From Belliella kenyensis (lineage in GTDB: Bacteria > Bacteroidota > Bacteroidia > Cytophagales > Cyclobacteriaceae), in the NCBI RefSeq assembly GCF_022549675.1, contig NZ_JAKZGR010000011.1, positions 113,847 to 177,846 on the forward strand: 64,000 bases of DNA, written 5' to 3'. The notes under the pieces were generated by a model that saw only the letters and a program-made list of their open reading frames with translations, had not been told where the DNA came from and made no database searches. Each line of letters starts with the position of its first letter. Within the stretch, counting starts at the first letter, position 1. Positions 28,011 to 38,065 of this stretch are shown here, one piece after another. The position numbers and the translations under genes are program-made.

Positions 28011-29339
28011 TTGGAAATCACATTAGACAAGCATTCAGCAAATCAAGCTTCGGTTAAAATTACACTAAATGAAGCAGATTATCAACCTAAGGTTGATGCG
28101 AAAGTTAAAGAATACGCAAGGAAAGCTAATATAAAAGGCTTTAGACCAGGCAAGGCACCCATAGCAATGGTAAAAAAACTATACGGTACTTCTGTATTGG
28201 TTGATGAAATCAATGGATTGCTTTCTTCATCTTTGAATGATTATCTAAAATCACAGACTTTTAGAATACTCGGGGATCCTCTTCCTGTAATCGAAGATGC
28301 TGACAAAATTGATTGGGCGAATCAAAAAGATTTTGAATTTGAGTACAAAATTGGTTTTGTAGACAATTTGGACATCAATTTCGACAAGTCTCTCAATGCT
28401 ACGAGCTATTCTCTAGAAGTAGATCAAGCAACTATCGATGATGCTGTAGCAAATTTGAAAAGACAATATGGCTCAATGACCAACCCTGAAGAAAGCCAAG
28501 AAGGTGACTTCATATATGGAGATCTTAAAGAAGTCGATGGTGATTTCGAAAAAACGTTCTCATTACCACTTTCAAAAGTAGATGGAAGGTCTTTGAAAAA
28601 ATTCATTGGTCTTAAAAAAGGAGACATTGTAGAATTTGATCCTTCGAAATCTATCAAAGAAGATCTTGCAGAAACTGTAGGTGTATCAGAAGAAGAGGTA
28701 GAAAAGCTATCTGGAAAATTCACATTTATCGTACAGAACATCAACAGAACTGAAGATGCGGAATTGAACCAAGAGTTTTTTGACAAAGTGTTCGGTCCAG
28801 GTCAAGTAGATTCGGAAGCAGCTTTTATGGAAAAAGTAAAAGCTATCATGAATGACAACTACAACAGGGAGGTTAAAGTATTCAGCGACGAAAAGATCAA
28901 AGACACTTTAATAGACAGCGTGAAGATAGAGCTACCTGAAGACTTCTTGAAAGAGTGGCTTTTGAGAGCTAATGAAGGGAAAGTAACCTCAGAACAAGTT
29001 GAAAAAGAATACCCTATCTATGCAAAGCAACTACAATGGACAATCATTTCTAATGAAATCGCCAAGAAAAATGAAATAAAAGCTGAGCATGAAGAAGTAA
29101 TTGAGAAAACCAAAGAAATGATCAGAGAGCAATTTGCTTCATCAGGAATGGGTGCTCAGCTTGAAAACAGCATGGATATGTTTGTAGACAATTATCTCCA
29201 AGGCAATGAAGGCCAGAACTACATGCAAATGCTGACATCAGTACAAAACGAAAAAGTATTGGCTCATGTCAAAGAAAATATAGATCTAACTGAGGAAGTT
29301 ATCTCAATTGACAAGTTCAAAGAGTTAATAGAAAACTAA
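28011..29339 (+). CDS. tig: Trigger factor
   Basis: 442 aa ribosome-bound chaperone. The ribosome-binding loop is visible as KGFRPGKAP (about residue 42), followed by the PPIase-like middle part and a helical C-terminal domain. Translation starts at TTG (28011; [12 protein letters not shown]), since no ATG is available before the conserved N-terminus. First gene of a tig-clpP-clpX row, a common arrangement that links folding and degradation. Confidence 0.94.
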   Translation: MEITLDKHSANQASVKITLNEADYQPKVDAKVKEYARKANIKGFRPGKAPIAMVKKLYGTSVLVDEINGLLSSSLNDYLKSQTFRILGDPLPVIEDADKIDWANQKDFEFEYKIGFVDNLDINFDKSLNATSYSLEVDQATIDDAVANLKRQYGSMTNPEESQEGDFIYGDLKEVDGDFEKTFSLPLSKVDGRSLKKFIGLKKGDIVEFDPSKSIKEDLAETVGVSEEEVEKLSGKFTFIVQNINRTEDAELNQEFFDKVFGPGQVDSEAAFMEKVKAIMNDNYNREVKVFSDEKIKDTLIDSVKIELPEDFLKEWLLRANEGKVTSEQVEKEYPIYAKQLQWTIISNEIAKKNEIKAEHEEVIEKTKEMIREQFASSGMGAQLENSMDMFVDNYLQGNEGQNYMQMLTSVQNEKVLAHVKENIDLTEEVISIDKFKELIEN

Positions 29340-29363
29340 TTCAGAAATAAAATCGTTTAGAAA

Positions 29364-29393
29364 AAGTCCTTCATTAAGTAAGGGCTTTTTTTA
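29364..29393 (+). terminator. Terminator after tig
   Basis: AAGTCCTT and AAGGGCTT pair (one G-U), loop of 8, followed by a T-rich tail. It separates tig from clpP. Confidence 0.85.
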
Positions 29394-29399
29394 TTTTTG
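29392..29399 (+). promoter_or_regulatory. -7 box of clpP-clpX
   Basis: TATTTTTG matches TAnnTTTG exactly, directly after the tig terminator and 22 bp before the clpP ATG. No clear TTG at the -33 side. Confidence 0.6.
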
Positions 29400-29421
29400 C
29401 AAACGACTAAACAAAATCAAT

Positions 29422-30093
29422 ATGTTTAACAAAGACGAATTCAGAAAGTACGCAGTACATCATCAAGGCATCAGTGGAAATGCATTTGATCAATACGATA
29501 CATTTATCAATGGCATGACCAGATCGGTAATCGAAGAGAGACCGACCAACTTTCGAGAGATTGATGTTTTTTCTAGGTTGATCATGGATAGAATCATCTT
29601 CTTGGGTACGCAAGTGGATGATTTTATTGCGAACATCATCACTGCACAGTTACTTTTCTTAGAATCAACAGATCCTAAGAAAGACGTCCTTCTGTACATC
29701 AACAGTCCAGGAGGTTCAGTGACTGCAGGACTTGGCATCTATGACACCATGCAGTACATCAATCCAGATGTAGCTACAATCTGTACTGGTATCGCAGCTT
29801 CAATGGGAGCCGTATTGCTATCTGGAGGTGCCAAAGACAAGAGGTCAGCCCTACAGCACTCAAGAGTAATGATCCACCAGCCTTCCGGCGGTATGCAAGG
29901 CCAATCTAAGGATATGGAAATCTCCTTGAAACTGATCTTATCCATGAAGCAAGAGCTGTATGAAATCCTTGCACAGCATACTGGCAAGACTTTTGACGAA
30001 ATAGAACGTGATTCTGATAGAGATTATTGGATGAAAGCTCCTGAAGCTAAGGAGTATGGATTGATAGACGAAGTATTGACAAGAAAGAAGTAA
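29422..30093 (+). CDS. clpP: ATP-dependent Clp protease proteolytic subunit
   Basis: 223 aa. The catalytic triad is complete: Ser in [11 protein letters not shown] (about residue 123), His in VMIHQPSGG (148), Asp in [10 protein letters not shown] (about 197). N-terminal extension of about 30 residues before the conserved [12 protein letters not shown], which may be processed. Located 4 bp before clpX, with which it forms the ClpXP protease. Confidence 0.96.
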   Translation: MFNKDEFRKYAVHHQGISGNAFDQYDTFINGMTRSVIEERPTNFREIDVFSRLIMDRIIFLGTQVDDFIANIITAQLLFLESTDPKKDVLLYINSPGGSVTAGLGIYDTMQYINPDVATICTGIAASMGAVLLSGGAKDKRSALQHSRVMIHQPSGGMQGQSKDMEISLKLILSMKQELYEILAQHTGKTFDEIERDSDRDYWMKAPEAKEYGLIDEVLTRKK

Positions 30094-30097
30094 AAAA

Positions 30098-31321
30098 ATG
30101 GCTCAAGTAACATGTTCCTTTTGTGGTAGAAACAAAAAAGATGTAGATCTGATGGTATCAGGAATCTCCGCTCATATCTGTAATTTCTGCATTGATCAGG
30201 CTTTTCAGATTTTGGGTGAAGAAGAGAAAACCAAAAAGACTAAGACATCTCAGAAATTCAAGCTAAAAAAACCGAAGGAACTAAACCAGTATCTTGATCA
30301 ATATGTAATCGGACAACAAGATGCAAAAAAAGTACTGACTGTAGCTGTATACAACCATTACAAGAGGCTACAGCAAAAACCTGATGCTGATGAGATCAAG
30401 ATAGAAAAATCTAACATCATCATGGTCGGAGAAACAGGTACAGGCAAGACCTATTTGGCAAAAACTTTAGCCAAGACTCTTGAAGTACCCTTTTGCATTG
30501 CTGATGCAACTGTATTGACTGAGGCAGGTTATGTGGGAGAAGATGTAGAAAGTATATTGACTCGACTCCTTCAAGCGGCTGATTACAATGTAGAGGCCGC
30601 AGAAAGAGGTATCGTGTACATAGACGAAATCGATAAAATCGCTAGAAAATCAGACAACCCATCTATCACTAGGGATGTAAGTGGAGAAGGCGTGCAGCAA
30701 GCGCTTCTAAAACTCCTTGAAGGTACTGTGGTAAACGTACCACCTCAAGGCGGTCGTAAGCATCCGGATCAAAAAATGATAGCTGTCAACACAGAAAATA
30801 TTCTATTCATCTGTGGAGGAGCATTTGATGGAATCAGCAGACATATCGCACGTAGACTGAATACACAGCCTTTAGGTTTTGCTAAGCAAGAAGAGAAGGC
30901 ACATGCTGATCGAGACAATCTACTTCAATATGTAACTGCACAAGACTTGAAGTCTTTCGGTTTAATTCCAGAATTGATTGGGAGGTTACCTGTAGTTACA
31001 CATTTAGATCCTTTGGACAAAGATGCCTTGAAAAGCATCTTGACAGAGCCTAAAAATGCACTAACAAAGCAATACAAAAAGCTAATGGAGATGGAAGATG
31101 TCTCTTTGATGTTTGACGAAAGTGGTATTGACTACATTGTGGAAAAAGCCATGGAATACAACTTAGGCGCAAGGGGGCTAAGGTCTATTTGCGAGGCCAT
31201 TGTAACTGATGCCATGTATGAGTTACCTTCCCTTGAAGGAAAAAAAGAGCTTGTAATTGACGCTAAATATGCAAGCGCGCAATTTGACAAGTCTAAATTC
31301 AAAAAGTTACAAGTAGCTTAA
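30098..31321 (+). CDS. clpX: ClpX ATPase subunit
   Basis: 407 aa. N-terminal zinc domain [11 protein letters not shown]...CNFC, Walker [12 protein letters not shown] (about residue 110), Walker [12 protein letters not shown], sensor regions and the [10 protein letters not shown] arginine sensor. Unfolds tagged substrates for ClpP. Ends at a perfect 23-bp terminator hairpin. Confidence 0.96.
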   Translation: MAQVTCSFCGRNKKDVDLMVSGISAHICNFCIDQAFQILGEEEKTKKTKTSQKFKLKKPKELNQYLDQYVIGQQDAKKVLTVAVYNHYKRLQQKPDADEIKIEKSNIIMVGETGTGKTYLAKTLAKTLEVPFCIADATVLTEAGYVGEDVESILTRLLQAADYNVEAAERGIVYIDEIDKIARKSDNPSITRDVSGEGVQQALLKLLEGTVVNVPPQGGRKHPDQKMIAVNTENILFICGGAFDGISRHIARRLNTQPLGFAKQEEKAHADRDNLLQYVTAQDLKSFGLIPELIGRLPVVTHLDPLDKDALKSILTEPKNALTKQYKKLMEMEDVSLMFDESGIDYIVEKAMEYNLGARGLRSICEAIVTDAMYELPSLEGKKELVIDAKYASAQFDKSKFKKLQVA

Positions 31322-31369
31322 AATCAAAAAGAAGGCTCTGATTTTCAATCAGAGCCTTCTTTTTGATTT
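31321..31369. terminator. Bidirectional terminator after clpX
   Basis: Perfect 23-bp inverted repeat (31321-31343 and 31347-31369) with a 3-nt loop, A-run on one side and T-run on the other. It overlaps the last base of clpX and can stop transcription from both sides. Confidence 0.95.
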
Positions 31370-31605
31370 TATTTTGGAATAAATAGGTAGGGCTTACTAG
31401 AAAAACATCAAGTATGTCTGAGACTAGCCTGAAAATTTCAAGTATTGAAACTTTCAGAAGCACTTAAATCAAGCTGAATCGTTGAATAAGCTTGCACCTG
31501 TTAAAGAGCTAATAATCATTAAATTTGGTATTCATCTAAATTTAATGAGTATTCTCTAGTTAGCGTTTTTCAGCACACCTTACATAAATGGTGGTACCTA
31601 TAATA

Positions 31606-32706
31606 CTACTTGACATCAAAAATTAGGCGTGCTGTTTCTTCTGAAGCCATTTTATCCCCTATTCTTGATTTGATTTCATCATATCCCTGAAGCATTTCTC
31701 CTCTGTAAACAGTGTCAGTAAGAATCTTATTCAATTCCTGTGATAAGTTCGATTTATCAAAATCACCTTGGATTAGTTCCTTAACTACTTCTTTGTCGGC
31801 AATCAGGTTCACTAAAGAAATGTATGGAACTCTGATTAGGTTTTTGGCAATTGCATAACTCAATCCACTTGTCTTGTATACGACGACTTGAGGCACCCTA
31901 AACAAGGCTGTTTCTAAGGTAGCTGTACCAGATGTAACAACAGCAGCATTGGCATGATGAAGCAAATCATACGTCTGATCAAAAATCACTTTAATCCCCG
32001 CATCTATTGCAGGCTGATACAAGTCAGCGTTAAGGTTTCGCACACCGGCAATTATAAATTGAGCATTGGGGAAGTCATTGACCAATTCAATCATCACACG
32101 CATCATATTATTTAGCTCCTGAGACCTACTTCCAGGCAGTAAAGCAATGATTGGTTGATAACTTAACTCATTCTTTTGATGAAAAAAATCGTGAGGCTTG
32201 AACGCCCTCAGTTCGTCCAATAGAGGATTACCCACATAATGAGCCGTTACTCCATACTTTTCAAAAAAAGGGATTTCAAAAGGCAGTATACAGTAAACTT
32301 GATCTACATATGCCTTGATCTTCAAGGCACGTTTTTGATTCCAAGCCCAAACTTTGGGTGGGATATAATAATGAACGGGAATTTGATGCAATTTGGCAAA
32401 CTTGGCAATTTTCATATTGAAGCCACCGTAATCTACAAGGATAATTACATCAGGTTTGTATAAAAGAATGTCTTTTTTGATCACAGACAGGTATTTCAAC
32501 ACCTTCCTAAAACCTAATAATACTTCCAGAAATCCCATCAAGGCAATCTCTTTATAGTGCACATGCAAATGTTGGCCTACTTCACCTGAATAATCCCCTC
32601 CCATGCCTCTAAAATCAGCATGTGAATCTATCTTCTTTAGTGCTTTTATCAAATTAGATGCGTGTAAATCACCAGAACGCTCCCCTGAAATCACATAATA
32701 CTTCAT
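31606..32706 (-). CDS. lpxB: Lipid-A-disaccharide synthase
   Basis: 366 aa from MKYYVISGERSGDLHASNL; an ATG five codons upstream (32721) is possible. GERSGDLHA is the N-terminal signature of LpxB (usually GExSGD). ALLPGSRSQEL and VTSGTATLETALF are the UDP-sugar-binding blocks of this GT19 enzyme. Joins UDP-2,3-diacylglucosamine with lipid X at the inner membrane. The 236 bp before it on the clpX side hold nothing recognisable. Confidence 0.95.
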   Translation of the reverse strand: MKYYVISGERSGDLHASNLIKALKKIDSHADFRGMGGDYSGEVGQHLHVHYKEIALMGFLEVLLGFRKVLKYLSVIKKDILLYKPDVIILVDYGGFNMKIAKFAKLHQIPVHYYIPPKVWAWNQKRALKIKAYVDQVYCILPFEIPFFEKYGVTAHYVGNPLLDELRAFKPHDFFHQKNELSYQPIIALLPGSRSQELNNMMRVMIELVNDFPNAQFIIAGVRNLNADLYQPAIDAGIKVIFDQTYDLLHHANAAVVTSGTATLETALFRVPQVVVYKTSGLSYAIAKNLIRVPYISLVNLIADKEVVKELIQGDFDKSNLSQELNKILTDTVYRGEMLQGYDEIKSRIGDKMASEETARLIFDVK

Positions 32707-32754
32707 ACGCCTATTATTCATTATTGGGTAGAACTAATTTTAAAGATACAAGAA

Positions 32755-32796
32755 AATACAAAAACAAAGGTAGCTCAATCCAAACTGAGCTACCTT
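32755..32796 (-). terminator. Terminator of the queD gene
   Basis: On the minus strand AAGGTAGCTCA pairs with TGAGCTACCTT (11 bp, loop 8), followed by TGTTTTTGT, about 35 bp after the queD stop. Confidence 0.85.
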
Positions 32797-32831
32797 CTTA
32801 TGTAATTCCATCAAATGCAAAGGATAAAAGG

Positions 32832-33251
32832 CTATTCACCAAAGTACTCCACAAAATTTCTTGGTGTCTCATAAAGCGTGAGCTTATGAAGCTTTCCATG
32901 TGGCACGATTTCATTTACGGCAGGTTCAAGGATTTTCCAAAATTCCATCACGAGATTTTCGCAGCTAGCCATTTTCCCAAGCATGAAATCTACATCAAGA
33001 TTAAGATTCTTGTGATCCACTTTATCAATTACTAATGTTCTGATGATGGTACTAAGCTGCTTAAGATCCACCACAAATCCTGTATCTGGATCAGGAAGAC
33101 CTTTCACCATAACGATAAGCTCAAAATTGTGCCCATGCCAATTGATATTGGCACAAGGCCCAAAAACTTCAACATTTTTCTCTTCAGACCATTTAGGATT
33201 CCAAAGCTTATGAGCAGCATTGAAATGTTCCTTTCTGCAAACGTATATCAT
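32832..33251 (-). CDS. queD: 6-carboxy-tetrahydropterin synthase / PTPS-family protein
   Basis: 139 aa. Zinc histidines in NAAHKL and WHGHNF, catalytic Cys in FGPCANINWHGH, and a Glu near the end (LTLYETPRN). With tgt and queE in the window a role in queuosine (making carboxy-tetrahydropterin from dihydroneopterin triphosphate) is favoured. The FGPCANxN form of the Cys motif is closer to pyruvoyl-tetrahydropterin synthases, so PTPS activity is the alternative. Confidence 0.85.
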   Translation of the reverse strand: MIYVCRKEHFNAAHKLWNPKWSEEKNVEVFGPCANINWHGHNFELIVMVKGLPDPDTGFVVDLKQLSTIIRTLVIDKVDHKNLNLDVDFMLGKMASCENLVMEFWKILEPAVNEIVPHGKLHKLTLYETPRNFVEYFGE

Positions 33252-33316
33252 ACTAAGTTGATTTGGAGTGCAAATTTAAGGGAAAAGAAATAAATAAGTT
33301 AAAAAAAGAGAAATTA

Positions 33317-33997
33317 CTACATTTTGACTATCGAAATCAAATCCATAAGAGATTCATAAGAATTAAACTTCAATTGGTTTGAATCCAATTCCTTTTGAAT
33401 ATCTGCGTATTTACCATAGTTATTCTTAAGCCACTTTTTATTCATTTTAAACTCTTCCAAATTATCATCATTTGATTGAAAAAGCTTAACTTTTTTTATG
33501 TACTCATCATAATTATTACCACCAGAATAGGCTCCTCCCACATTACCTTTAAGCAAAATTACATCATGCGTTAAAAAAATCACTTGTCCATCATTCAATC
33601 TTATCTTTTCAAGGTACCATTCATTTTTATCCGTCTTCACGTCTCTATTGATGAATGTATCCGAATCATTAAAAACTAAAGAGTCAAACTCTAATTTATC
33701 TAAATATCGCAAACCCTTATTAGAATTCTTAAGTATTAATTTTTCTTCTGCATCGATATTATACTCAGCAGAATCTATGATTTTTCCATTTCTATAAATT
33801 GACCCATTTTTATTTTCCTCGAAGATCAGAGGACTACCTTTGGTAGATTCTTTTATAGGTTTCATTTCTCGTATGATATTTCCAGCACCACCAAGCTGAT
33901 CTAGATTATATTGAGAATCAAGCCCCGAACTTACCTGAGCGAAAGTAATATTGCTAACAAAAATAGCTATCAAGAGAGAAGGGATGATAAATTTCAT
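33317..33997 (-). CDS. Hypothetical secreted protein
   Basis: 226 aa from MKFIIPSLLIAIFVSNITFAQ, a clear Sec signal peptide ending at AQ. An ATG seven codons upstream is also open. The mature part is charged and mixed alpha/beta with no cysteines and no family I recognise; blocks such as NGSIYRNGKIIDSAEY and VILLKGNVGGAYSGG are not known motifs. Probably periplasmic or outer-membrane associated. Stands alone. Confidence 0.6.
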   Translation of the reverse strand: MKFIIPSLLIAIFVSNITFAQVSSGLDSQYNLDQLGGAGNIIREMKPIKESTKGSPLIFEENKNGSIYRNGKIIDSAEYNIDAEEKLILKNSNKGLRYLDKLEFDSLVFNDSDTFINRDVKTDKNEWYLEKIRLNDGQVIFLTHDVILLKGNVGGAYSGGNNYDEYIKKVKLFQSNDDNLEEFKMNKKWLKNNYGKYADIQKELDSNQLKFNSYESLMDLISIVKM

Positions 33998-34327
33998 GAT
34001 TGTAATATTTAGGAACATATTGAGAATGGTTAAACTGCTATATCTCTAATTTACACAAGTTTTAAAACAAGTTCAGTTCGTGAAGATACCTTAAAATAGC
34101 ATGAGCTTTTCTCTCTGAAGTCGATATCAAGATTCGTAAACTTCCATAACAAACGTAAAATCAAGCATATAAGTTCTTAATATGTATGGCTAAGGCATGC
34201 GAAGAACAAATTTGACTCTTCATTAAGCCTACAAAGGAAGATTTCAAATTTTGAAGCATTTATATCCTCAAAAAAATAAAACCATTCAACGTAGCTCAAA
34301 ATTTAACTAGGTGATGCTCACAAATTC
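33998..34327. other. Intergenic region
   Basis: 330 bp between the hypothetical secreted protein and the OmpA-family gene. No ORF, tRNA, palindrome or clear promoter seen. Confidence 0.5.
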
Positions 34328-36247
34328 TCATCTCACCTTTACTGTAATTCTTCTATTTAATGCCCTACCTTCTTCTGTTTTATTATCTGCTATAGGTAAA
34401 TCAGACCCAGATCCTTCTACATCTATCCTATTGGCATTTACCCCTACACTTTCCAAGTACAACTTAACAGCCCTAGCTCTTCTCAAACTCAAATCTTTGT
34501 TGTATGGCTCACTGCCTACATTATCTGTATGACCTGTGATAACTAAACCAATCCCGGGATTTTCCCTTAAAAAAGTCTCTAATATCTTCAATGAAGTTCT
34601 CGATGATGGTTTTAAATCTGTCTTATCAAAATCAAAAAAGATATTCTCAAAAACGAACTCCTCTCCTTTGGCTACAGGAACCAAACCAACCTCTAAATTT
34701 TTGTGGTTAGCAAGACTATCTCTATCTACGTTATATATTTTTGGCAAATACCCTTTCTTCTCGACATAAAGCCCCATGGCCTCCTTCTCTGGATAGATCA
34801 TCGTAAACTCACCAGTAGCACCATCGGAACCAAATCTATACAAAGTGCTATCTGAAGCGAGGTCTATCAAAGACAAGGTAGCTGCTACTGGCTCTCCTGT
34901 ATTTTGATTCAAAACCCTACCTTCTGTCACAGTCAATCTTCCTCCCAAATCAATCTCATCTGGAAAACCAAATCTATACAAGTAAGACCTTTCCTGCTTA
35001 CCATCTACAAACTCCGTCTCTGTAAAATAAGCATAATCACGCTGGGCAGTGATAAATAAGGCCAATTGATCTTGGTGATCATTGATAGGATAGCCAAGAT
35101 TAGCAGGAGAACCAAACTCCCCTCCTTCTACTTTAGACATAAATAAATCCAAGCCTCCATACCCCAAATGTCCGTCAGAAGAAAAGAATAAAACCTCATT
35201 ATTGAAATAAATAAAGGGAGAAACCTCATCTTTTGATGTATTGACTTTGTCTCCCAGGTTCTTAGCCTCGGACCACCCGCCATCCTTTAGCCTCAAAGAA
35301 TACCAAATGTCTTTTCCTCCAAAACCACCCCTTCTATTAGATGAAAAAAACAGAATACTCCCATCTGCTGAAAGTGAAGGCTGTGAGTCCCAAACTCTCG
35401 AATTGACATTTTTACCCATGTTCATGGGCTTTTGCCAAGACTCATCCACCTTATACGAAACATACAAATCACAATCTCCAAAAGAATCTGGCATCTGACA
35501 TGAAGTGAAAATTAGTATCTTCCCATCAGCAGAAATAGTGCATGTTCCCTCATTGTAGGCCGAGTTGATGCTTGGAGAGATACTCCTAGGAGCTCCCCAC
35601 ACGGACTCAACCTCATCATAATAAGACACAAAAATATCCTCATGCTCAGCATTGGTAAGACCGTCCCTTTTCGTGAAAAGCATTTTCTTACTATCCGCTG
35701 TCAAAACTGGAAAATACTGTAGAGTGAATTGATTCAGTGGGGAAGGTAGTTTTTCCTTTTCAATACCAAAAGAATTCTGAATCCCCTGTCTGATAAAATC
35801 AACTTGCTTCTCTATCTCTAAAAATGGTCGAGTAGCTCTAAAATTAGGCTGCAAAAACTCTTTGGCCAAATCGAACTCGGCTATAGCCAATCGGAAAGAA
35901 CCTACCCGTAGCAAACAATGTGTTTTCAACCAAGCAATATCACCCATTACAGTAGAAGATGCTTTTACATTTCGCAACAAGCCTTGATTCACTACCTCCA
36001 AAGCATTTTCTGGAAAACCTTGGGTCAAAAGTATCCTTCCCCACTTCAAATAGGACTCCAAAAAGTCCGCATCTCTCTCAATAGAAGCCTTAAACTTACC
36101 AATAGCTTCATCATACAATCGCTTTTGAATCAGATCATCACCTTCCTGATGCAGCTTGATCGCACGCTTATCCGCAGTGGTATACGTCTGTCCAAAGCCA
36201 GAGAATACAACCAACGAAAACAGTACAATGATAAGTGCTTGCTTCAT
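34328..36247 (-). CDS. TPR-PD40-CRD-OmpA protein (PorE-like)
   Basis: 639 aa. Signal peptide ending at GFGQ, TPR repeats (about 25-110), five PD40/WD40-like repeats with SADGKILIFTS, SADGSILFFSSNRRGG and FFSSDGHLGYGGLD (about 175-400), a carboxypeptidase-regulatory-like domain (TVTEGRVLNQNTGEPVAATL, about 435-510), and a C-terminal OmpA peptidoglycan-binding domain with FDFDKTDLKPSS and NxxLSxxRAxxV-like DLSLRRARAVKLYL. This order is that of PorE of the type IX secretion system, which ties an outer-membrane machine to peptidoglycan. No other T9SS gene is nearby, so the role is open. Confidence 0.8.
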   Translation of the reverse strand: MKQALIIVLFSLVVFSGFGQTYTTADKRAIKLHQEGDDLIQKRLYDEAIGKFKASIERDADFLESYLKWGRILLTQGFPENALEVVNQGLLRNVKASSTVMGDIAWLKTHCLLRVGSFRLAIAEFDLAKEFLQPNFRATRPFLEIEKQVDFIRQGIQNSFGIEKEKLPSPLNQFTLQYFPVLTADSKKMLFTKRDGLTNAEHEDIFVSYYDEVESVWGAPRSISPSINSAYNEGTCTISADGKILIFTSCQMPDSFGDCDLYVSYKVDESWQKPMNMGKNVNSRVWDSQPSLSADGSILFFSSNRRGGFGGKDIWYSLRLKDGGWSEAKNLGDKVNTSKDEVSPFIYFNNEVLFFSSDGHLGYGGLDLFMSKVEGGEFGSPANLGYPINDHQDQLALFITAQRDYAYFTETEFVDGKQERSYLYRFGFPDEIDLGGRLTVTEGRVLNQNTGEPVAATLSLIDLASDSTLYRFGSDGATGEFTMIYPEKEAMGLYVEKKGYLPKIYNVDRDSLANHKNLEVGLVPVAKGEEFVFENIFFDFDKTDLKPSSRTSLKILETFLRENPGIGLVITGHTDNVGSEPYNKDLSLRRARAVKLYLESVGVNANRIDVEGSGSDLPIADNKTEEGRALNRRITVKVR

Positions 36248-36251
36248 AAAT

Positions 36252-36878
36252 TTAGGGTATATCCATAAATTTATGAGTTTGTAGCGAAATATTCCAATTT
36301 GGATGATTTTTTACATAATCTACTATCTGAGAAGTAAAGACACTAGCCTTGCTCCATTCCGGCTGTAGTAGTAATTTACATGAACTATTGACCAGATTAG
36401 CGTGTTTTTCAGCAAATTCAAAATCAGATTTATGAAACACCACAACCTTCAATTCATTAGCAACTTCATAAATGCTTGGATGAGGCTGCTTGAATTTTTT
36501 GGGAGAAAAACATACCCAATCAAAATCGCCTGAAAACGGATGTGCTCCAGAAGTTTCTATGTGGGTAACAAAGCCTTCGCTCTTCAAAAGTTTGGTTAGA
36601 GGATTCAAATCGTACATCAATGGCTCTCCACCAGTGATTACAACCTTTCGCCCTGGAAATCGCTTAGCCTCAGCTACAATTTCCTCAATAAAAAGTACTG
36701 GCCACTTGGAGGCTTCCCATGAGTCTTTGACATCACACCAAACACATCCCACATCACAACCGCCAAGTCTAATAAAATAGGCTGCATGACCTGTAAATGC
36801 TCCTTCTCCTTGTATAGTATAAAAAGCCTCCATGATTGGAAGCATCAATCCCGCTGCTACTGCGTCTCTTTTTTCCAT
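36252..36878 (-). CDS. queE: 7-carboxy-7-deazaguanine synthase (radical SAM)
   Basis: 208 aa from MEKRDAVAAGLMLPIMEAFYTIQGEG; the frame runs 48 codons further upstream but that part lacks homology and overlaps a promoter-like box. Radical SAM cysteines C-x3-C-x2-C in GGCDVGCVWCDVKDSWE and the VVITGGEPLMY segment are present. Second queuosine gene here: acts after QueD to make the deazaguanine ring. Starts 10 bp after a tRNA-end-like sequence. Confidence 0.93.
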   Translation of the reverse strand: MEKRDAVAAGLMLPIMEAFYTIQGEGAFTGHAAYFIRLGGCDVGCVWCDVKDSWEASKWPVLFIEEIVAEAKRFPGRKVVITGGEPLMYDLNPLTKLLKSEGFVTHIETSGAHPFSGDFDWVCFSPKKFKQPHPSIYEVANELKVVVFHKSDFEFAEKHANLVNSSCKLLLQPEWSKASVFTSQIVDYVKNHPNWNISLQTHKFMDIP

Positions 36879-36887
36879 GATAATTTT

Positions 36888-36914
36888 TGGTGAAGCGGGT
36901 GATCGAACCGCTGG
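36888..36914 (-). other. tRNA 3'-end-like sequence
   Basis: On the minus strand the sequence reads GCGGTTCGATCACCCGC and then TTCACCA: a T-loop TTCGATC with partly matched arms and a terminal CCA. The rest of a tRNA is not recognisable upstream. It lies in the queE leader. Confidence 0.35.
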
Positions 36915-36943
36915 ATTCAAAATTAATTCCGATTTTCGGATCG

Positions 36944-36951
36944 CAAAGGTA
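36944..36951 (-). promoter_or_regulatory. Perfect -7 box before queE
   Basis: TACCTTTG on the minus strand, the same octamer as the tRNA-Leu promoter, followed by GC as there. RNA would start near 36937 and carry the tRNA-like segment as leader. No TTG at the right distance upstream. Confidence 0.5.
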
Positions 36952-36975
36952 AGATTTATTTGGGGAATAGGAAAA

Positions 36976-37443
36976 TCATAGATCAATCTCCATCTTGATA
37001 TCACAGCGCAGGTACTTACCACACTCTAAAGATGTCTCCACAAAACCGAGGCTGCGATATAGCTTCAGAGCAGCTTTGAGCTTAGTATTGCTATAGAGAA
37101 TGAGCTTCCTACCTCCCATGAATCTCGCCTGATCCATGATCGCTATGGACAAAAGTCGACCGACACCCTTGCCTTGATGTGAAGAAGCTACTCCAAGCTT
37201 GATCATCTCATATACCCCTTCAGCTACATACTTCAAACCTACCGTACCTAGTGTCACACCACCTGCCTTGGCCATGAGTATAGCACCACCTTGATTCAGC
37301 ACGGTTCCCTCAGGGTCTTCAAGCTGCGCAATATCAAATGGCTCTAAAGAAAAATATTCCTCCACCCAAGTCTTTGTGATATCTCGAAAATCTCCATGAT
37401 CCGCCGAAGTATAAGGAACGATTACAATAGACTCTGTTAACAT
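36976..37443 (-). CDS. GNAT-family N-acetyltransferase
   Basis: 155 aa single-domain protein. Motif A is seen as LGVASSHQGKGVGRLLSIAIMDQA (Q/RxxGxG/A pattern QGKGVG, about residue 92), after MIKLGV; the C-terminal LYRSLGFVET is the usual last block. Substrate unknown. The gene ends about 25 bp before the -7 box used for queE. Confidence 0.88.
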   Translation of the reverse strand: MLTESIVIVPYTSADHGDFRDITKTWVEEYFSLEPFDIAQLEDPEGTVLNQGGAILMAKAGGVTLGTVGLKYVAEGVYEMIKLGVASSHQGKGVGRLLSIAIMDQARFMGGRKLILYSNTKLKAALKLYRSLGFVETSLECGKYLRCDIKMEIDL

Positions 37444-37579
37444 GTGTTACTATTTTTTTTACCGAAAGGTAGAAAAAAGTAATACTTCATCCTATCACAA
37501 AAATAAGATGGCTGAATATTCTTATCATCACTAAAAGTAATTCAATTCAGGGGGATCTAGCAAGAAGCTCCTAAAGATA

Positions 37580-38065
37580 TCACACCCCTAAAACAGCCTG
37601 AAGCCCAATACGATCCTTCTGCTCTAACTCTAACAAGGCTGACTTACGCCAAACTCCGCCAGCATATCCTGTCAACTGACCTGACTTTCCGATAATTCTG
37701 TGACAAGGAAGCATCACCAATATAGGGTTAGCTCCGATAGCTGTCCCTACAGCTCTCACTGACTTAGGACTCCCAAGGTTTGTCGCTATCTGTTCATACG
37801 TTTTTGTCTTTCCAAAAGGGACCTTATTTGCCTCAAGCCAAACACGACGTTGAAAATCAGTACCCCCTAAAGCAACGGGGACATCAAAAGTCTTTTGCTT
37901 ACCTTGAAAGTATAATCCTAACTGAATCCTAACATCCATCAGTACACCATCCAAAAAAGTATCTGTAACAGGCTCATCTGTAAACCTTAACGAAATCAAA
38001 TATCCTTCAAAAGCCTCTGCTCTTATATTGCCCAAGGGCGTCTCCATGATTGCAATCTCTCTCAT
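37580..38065 (-). CDS. ogt: Methylated-DNA-protein cysteine methyltransferase
   Basis: 161 aa. Suicide repair protein for O6-alkylguanine: acceptor Cys in VMLPCHRIIG (about residue 126), DNA-binding FGKTKTYEQIATNLGSPKSVRAVG and the following GAN. METPLGNI near the start fits the usual N-terminal domain, and the short length marks the Ogt rather than the Ada form. Adjacent to the SOS-like repressor but with no copy of its operator motif. Confidence 0.94.
   Translation of the reverse strand: MREIAIMETPLGNIRAEAFEGYLISLRFTDEPVTDTFLDGVLMDVRIQLGLYFQGKQKTFDVPVALGGTDFQRRVWLEANKVPFGKTKTYEQIATNLGSPKSVRAVGTAIGANPILVMLPCHRIIGKSGQLTGYAGGVWRKSALLELEQKDRIGLQAVLGV

Noticed and set aside
36888..36951. preQ1 riboswitch before queE
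   Set aside because: The short preQ1 aptamer pattern (hairpin plus A-rich tail pairing into the loop) is not present.
36879..37022. N-terminal extension of queE
   Set aside because: Runs through a promoter-like box and a tRNA-like sequence; the conserved QueE protein begins at 36878.
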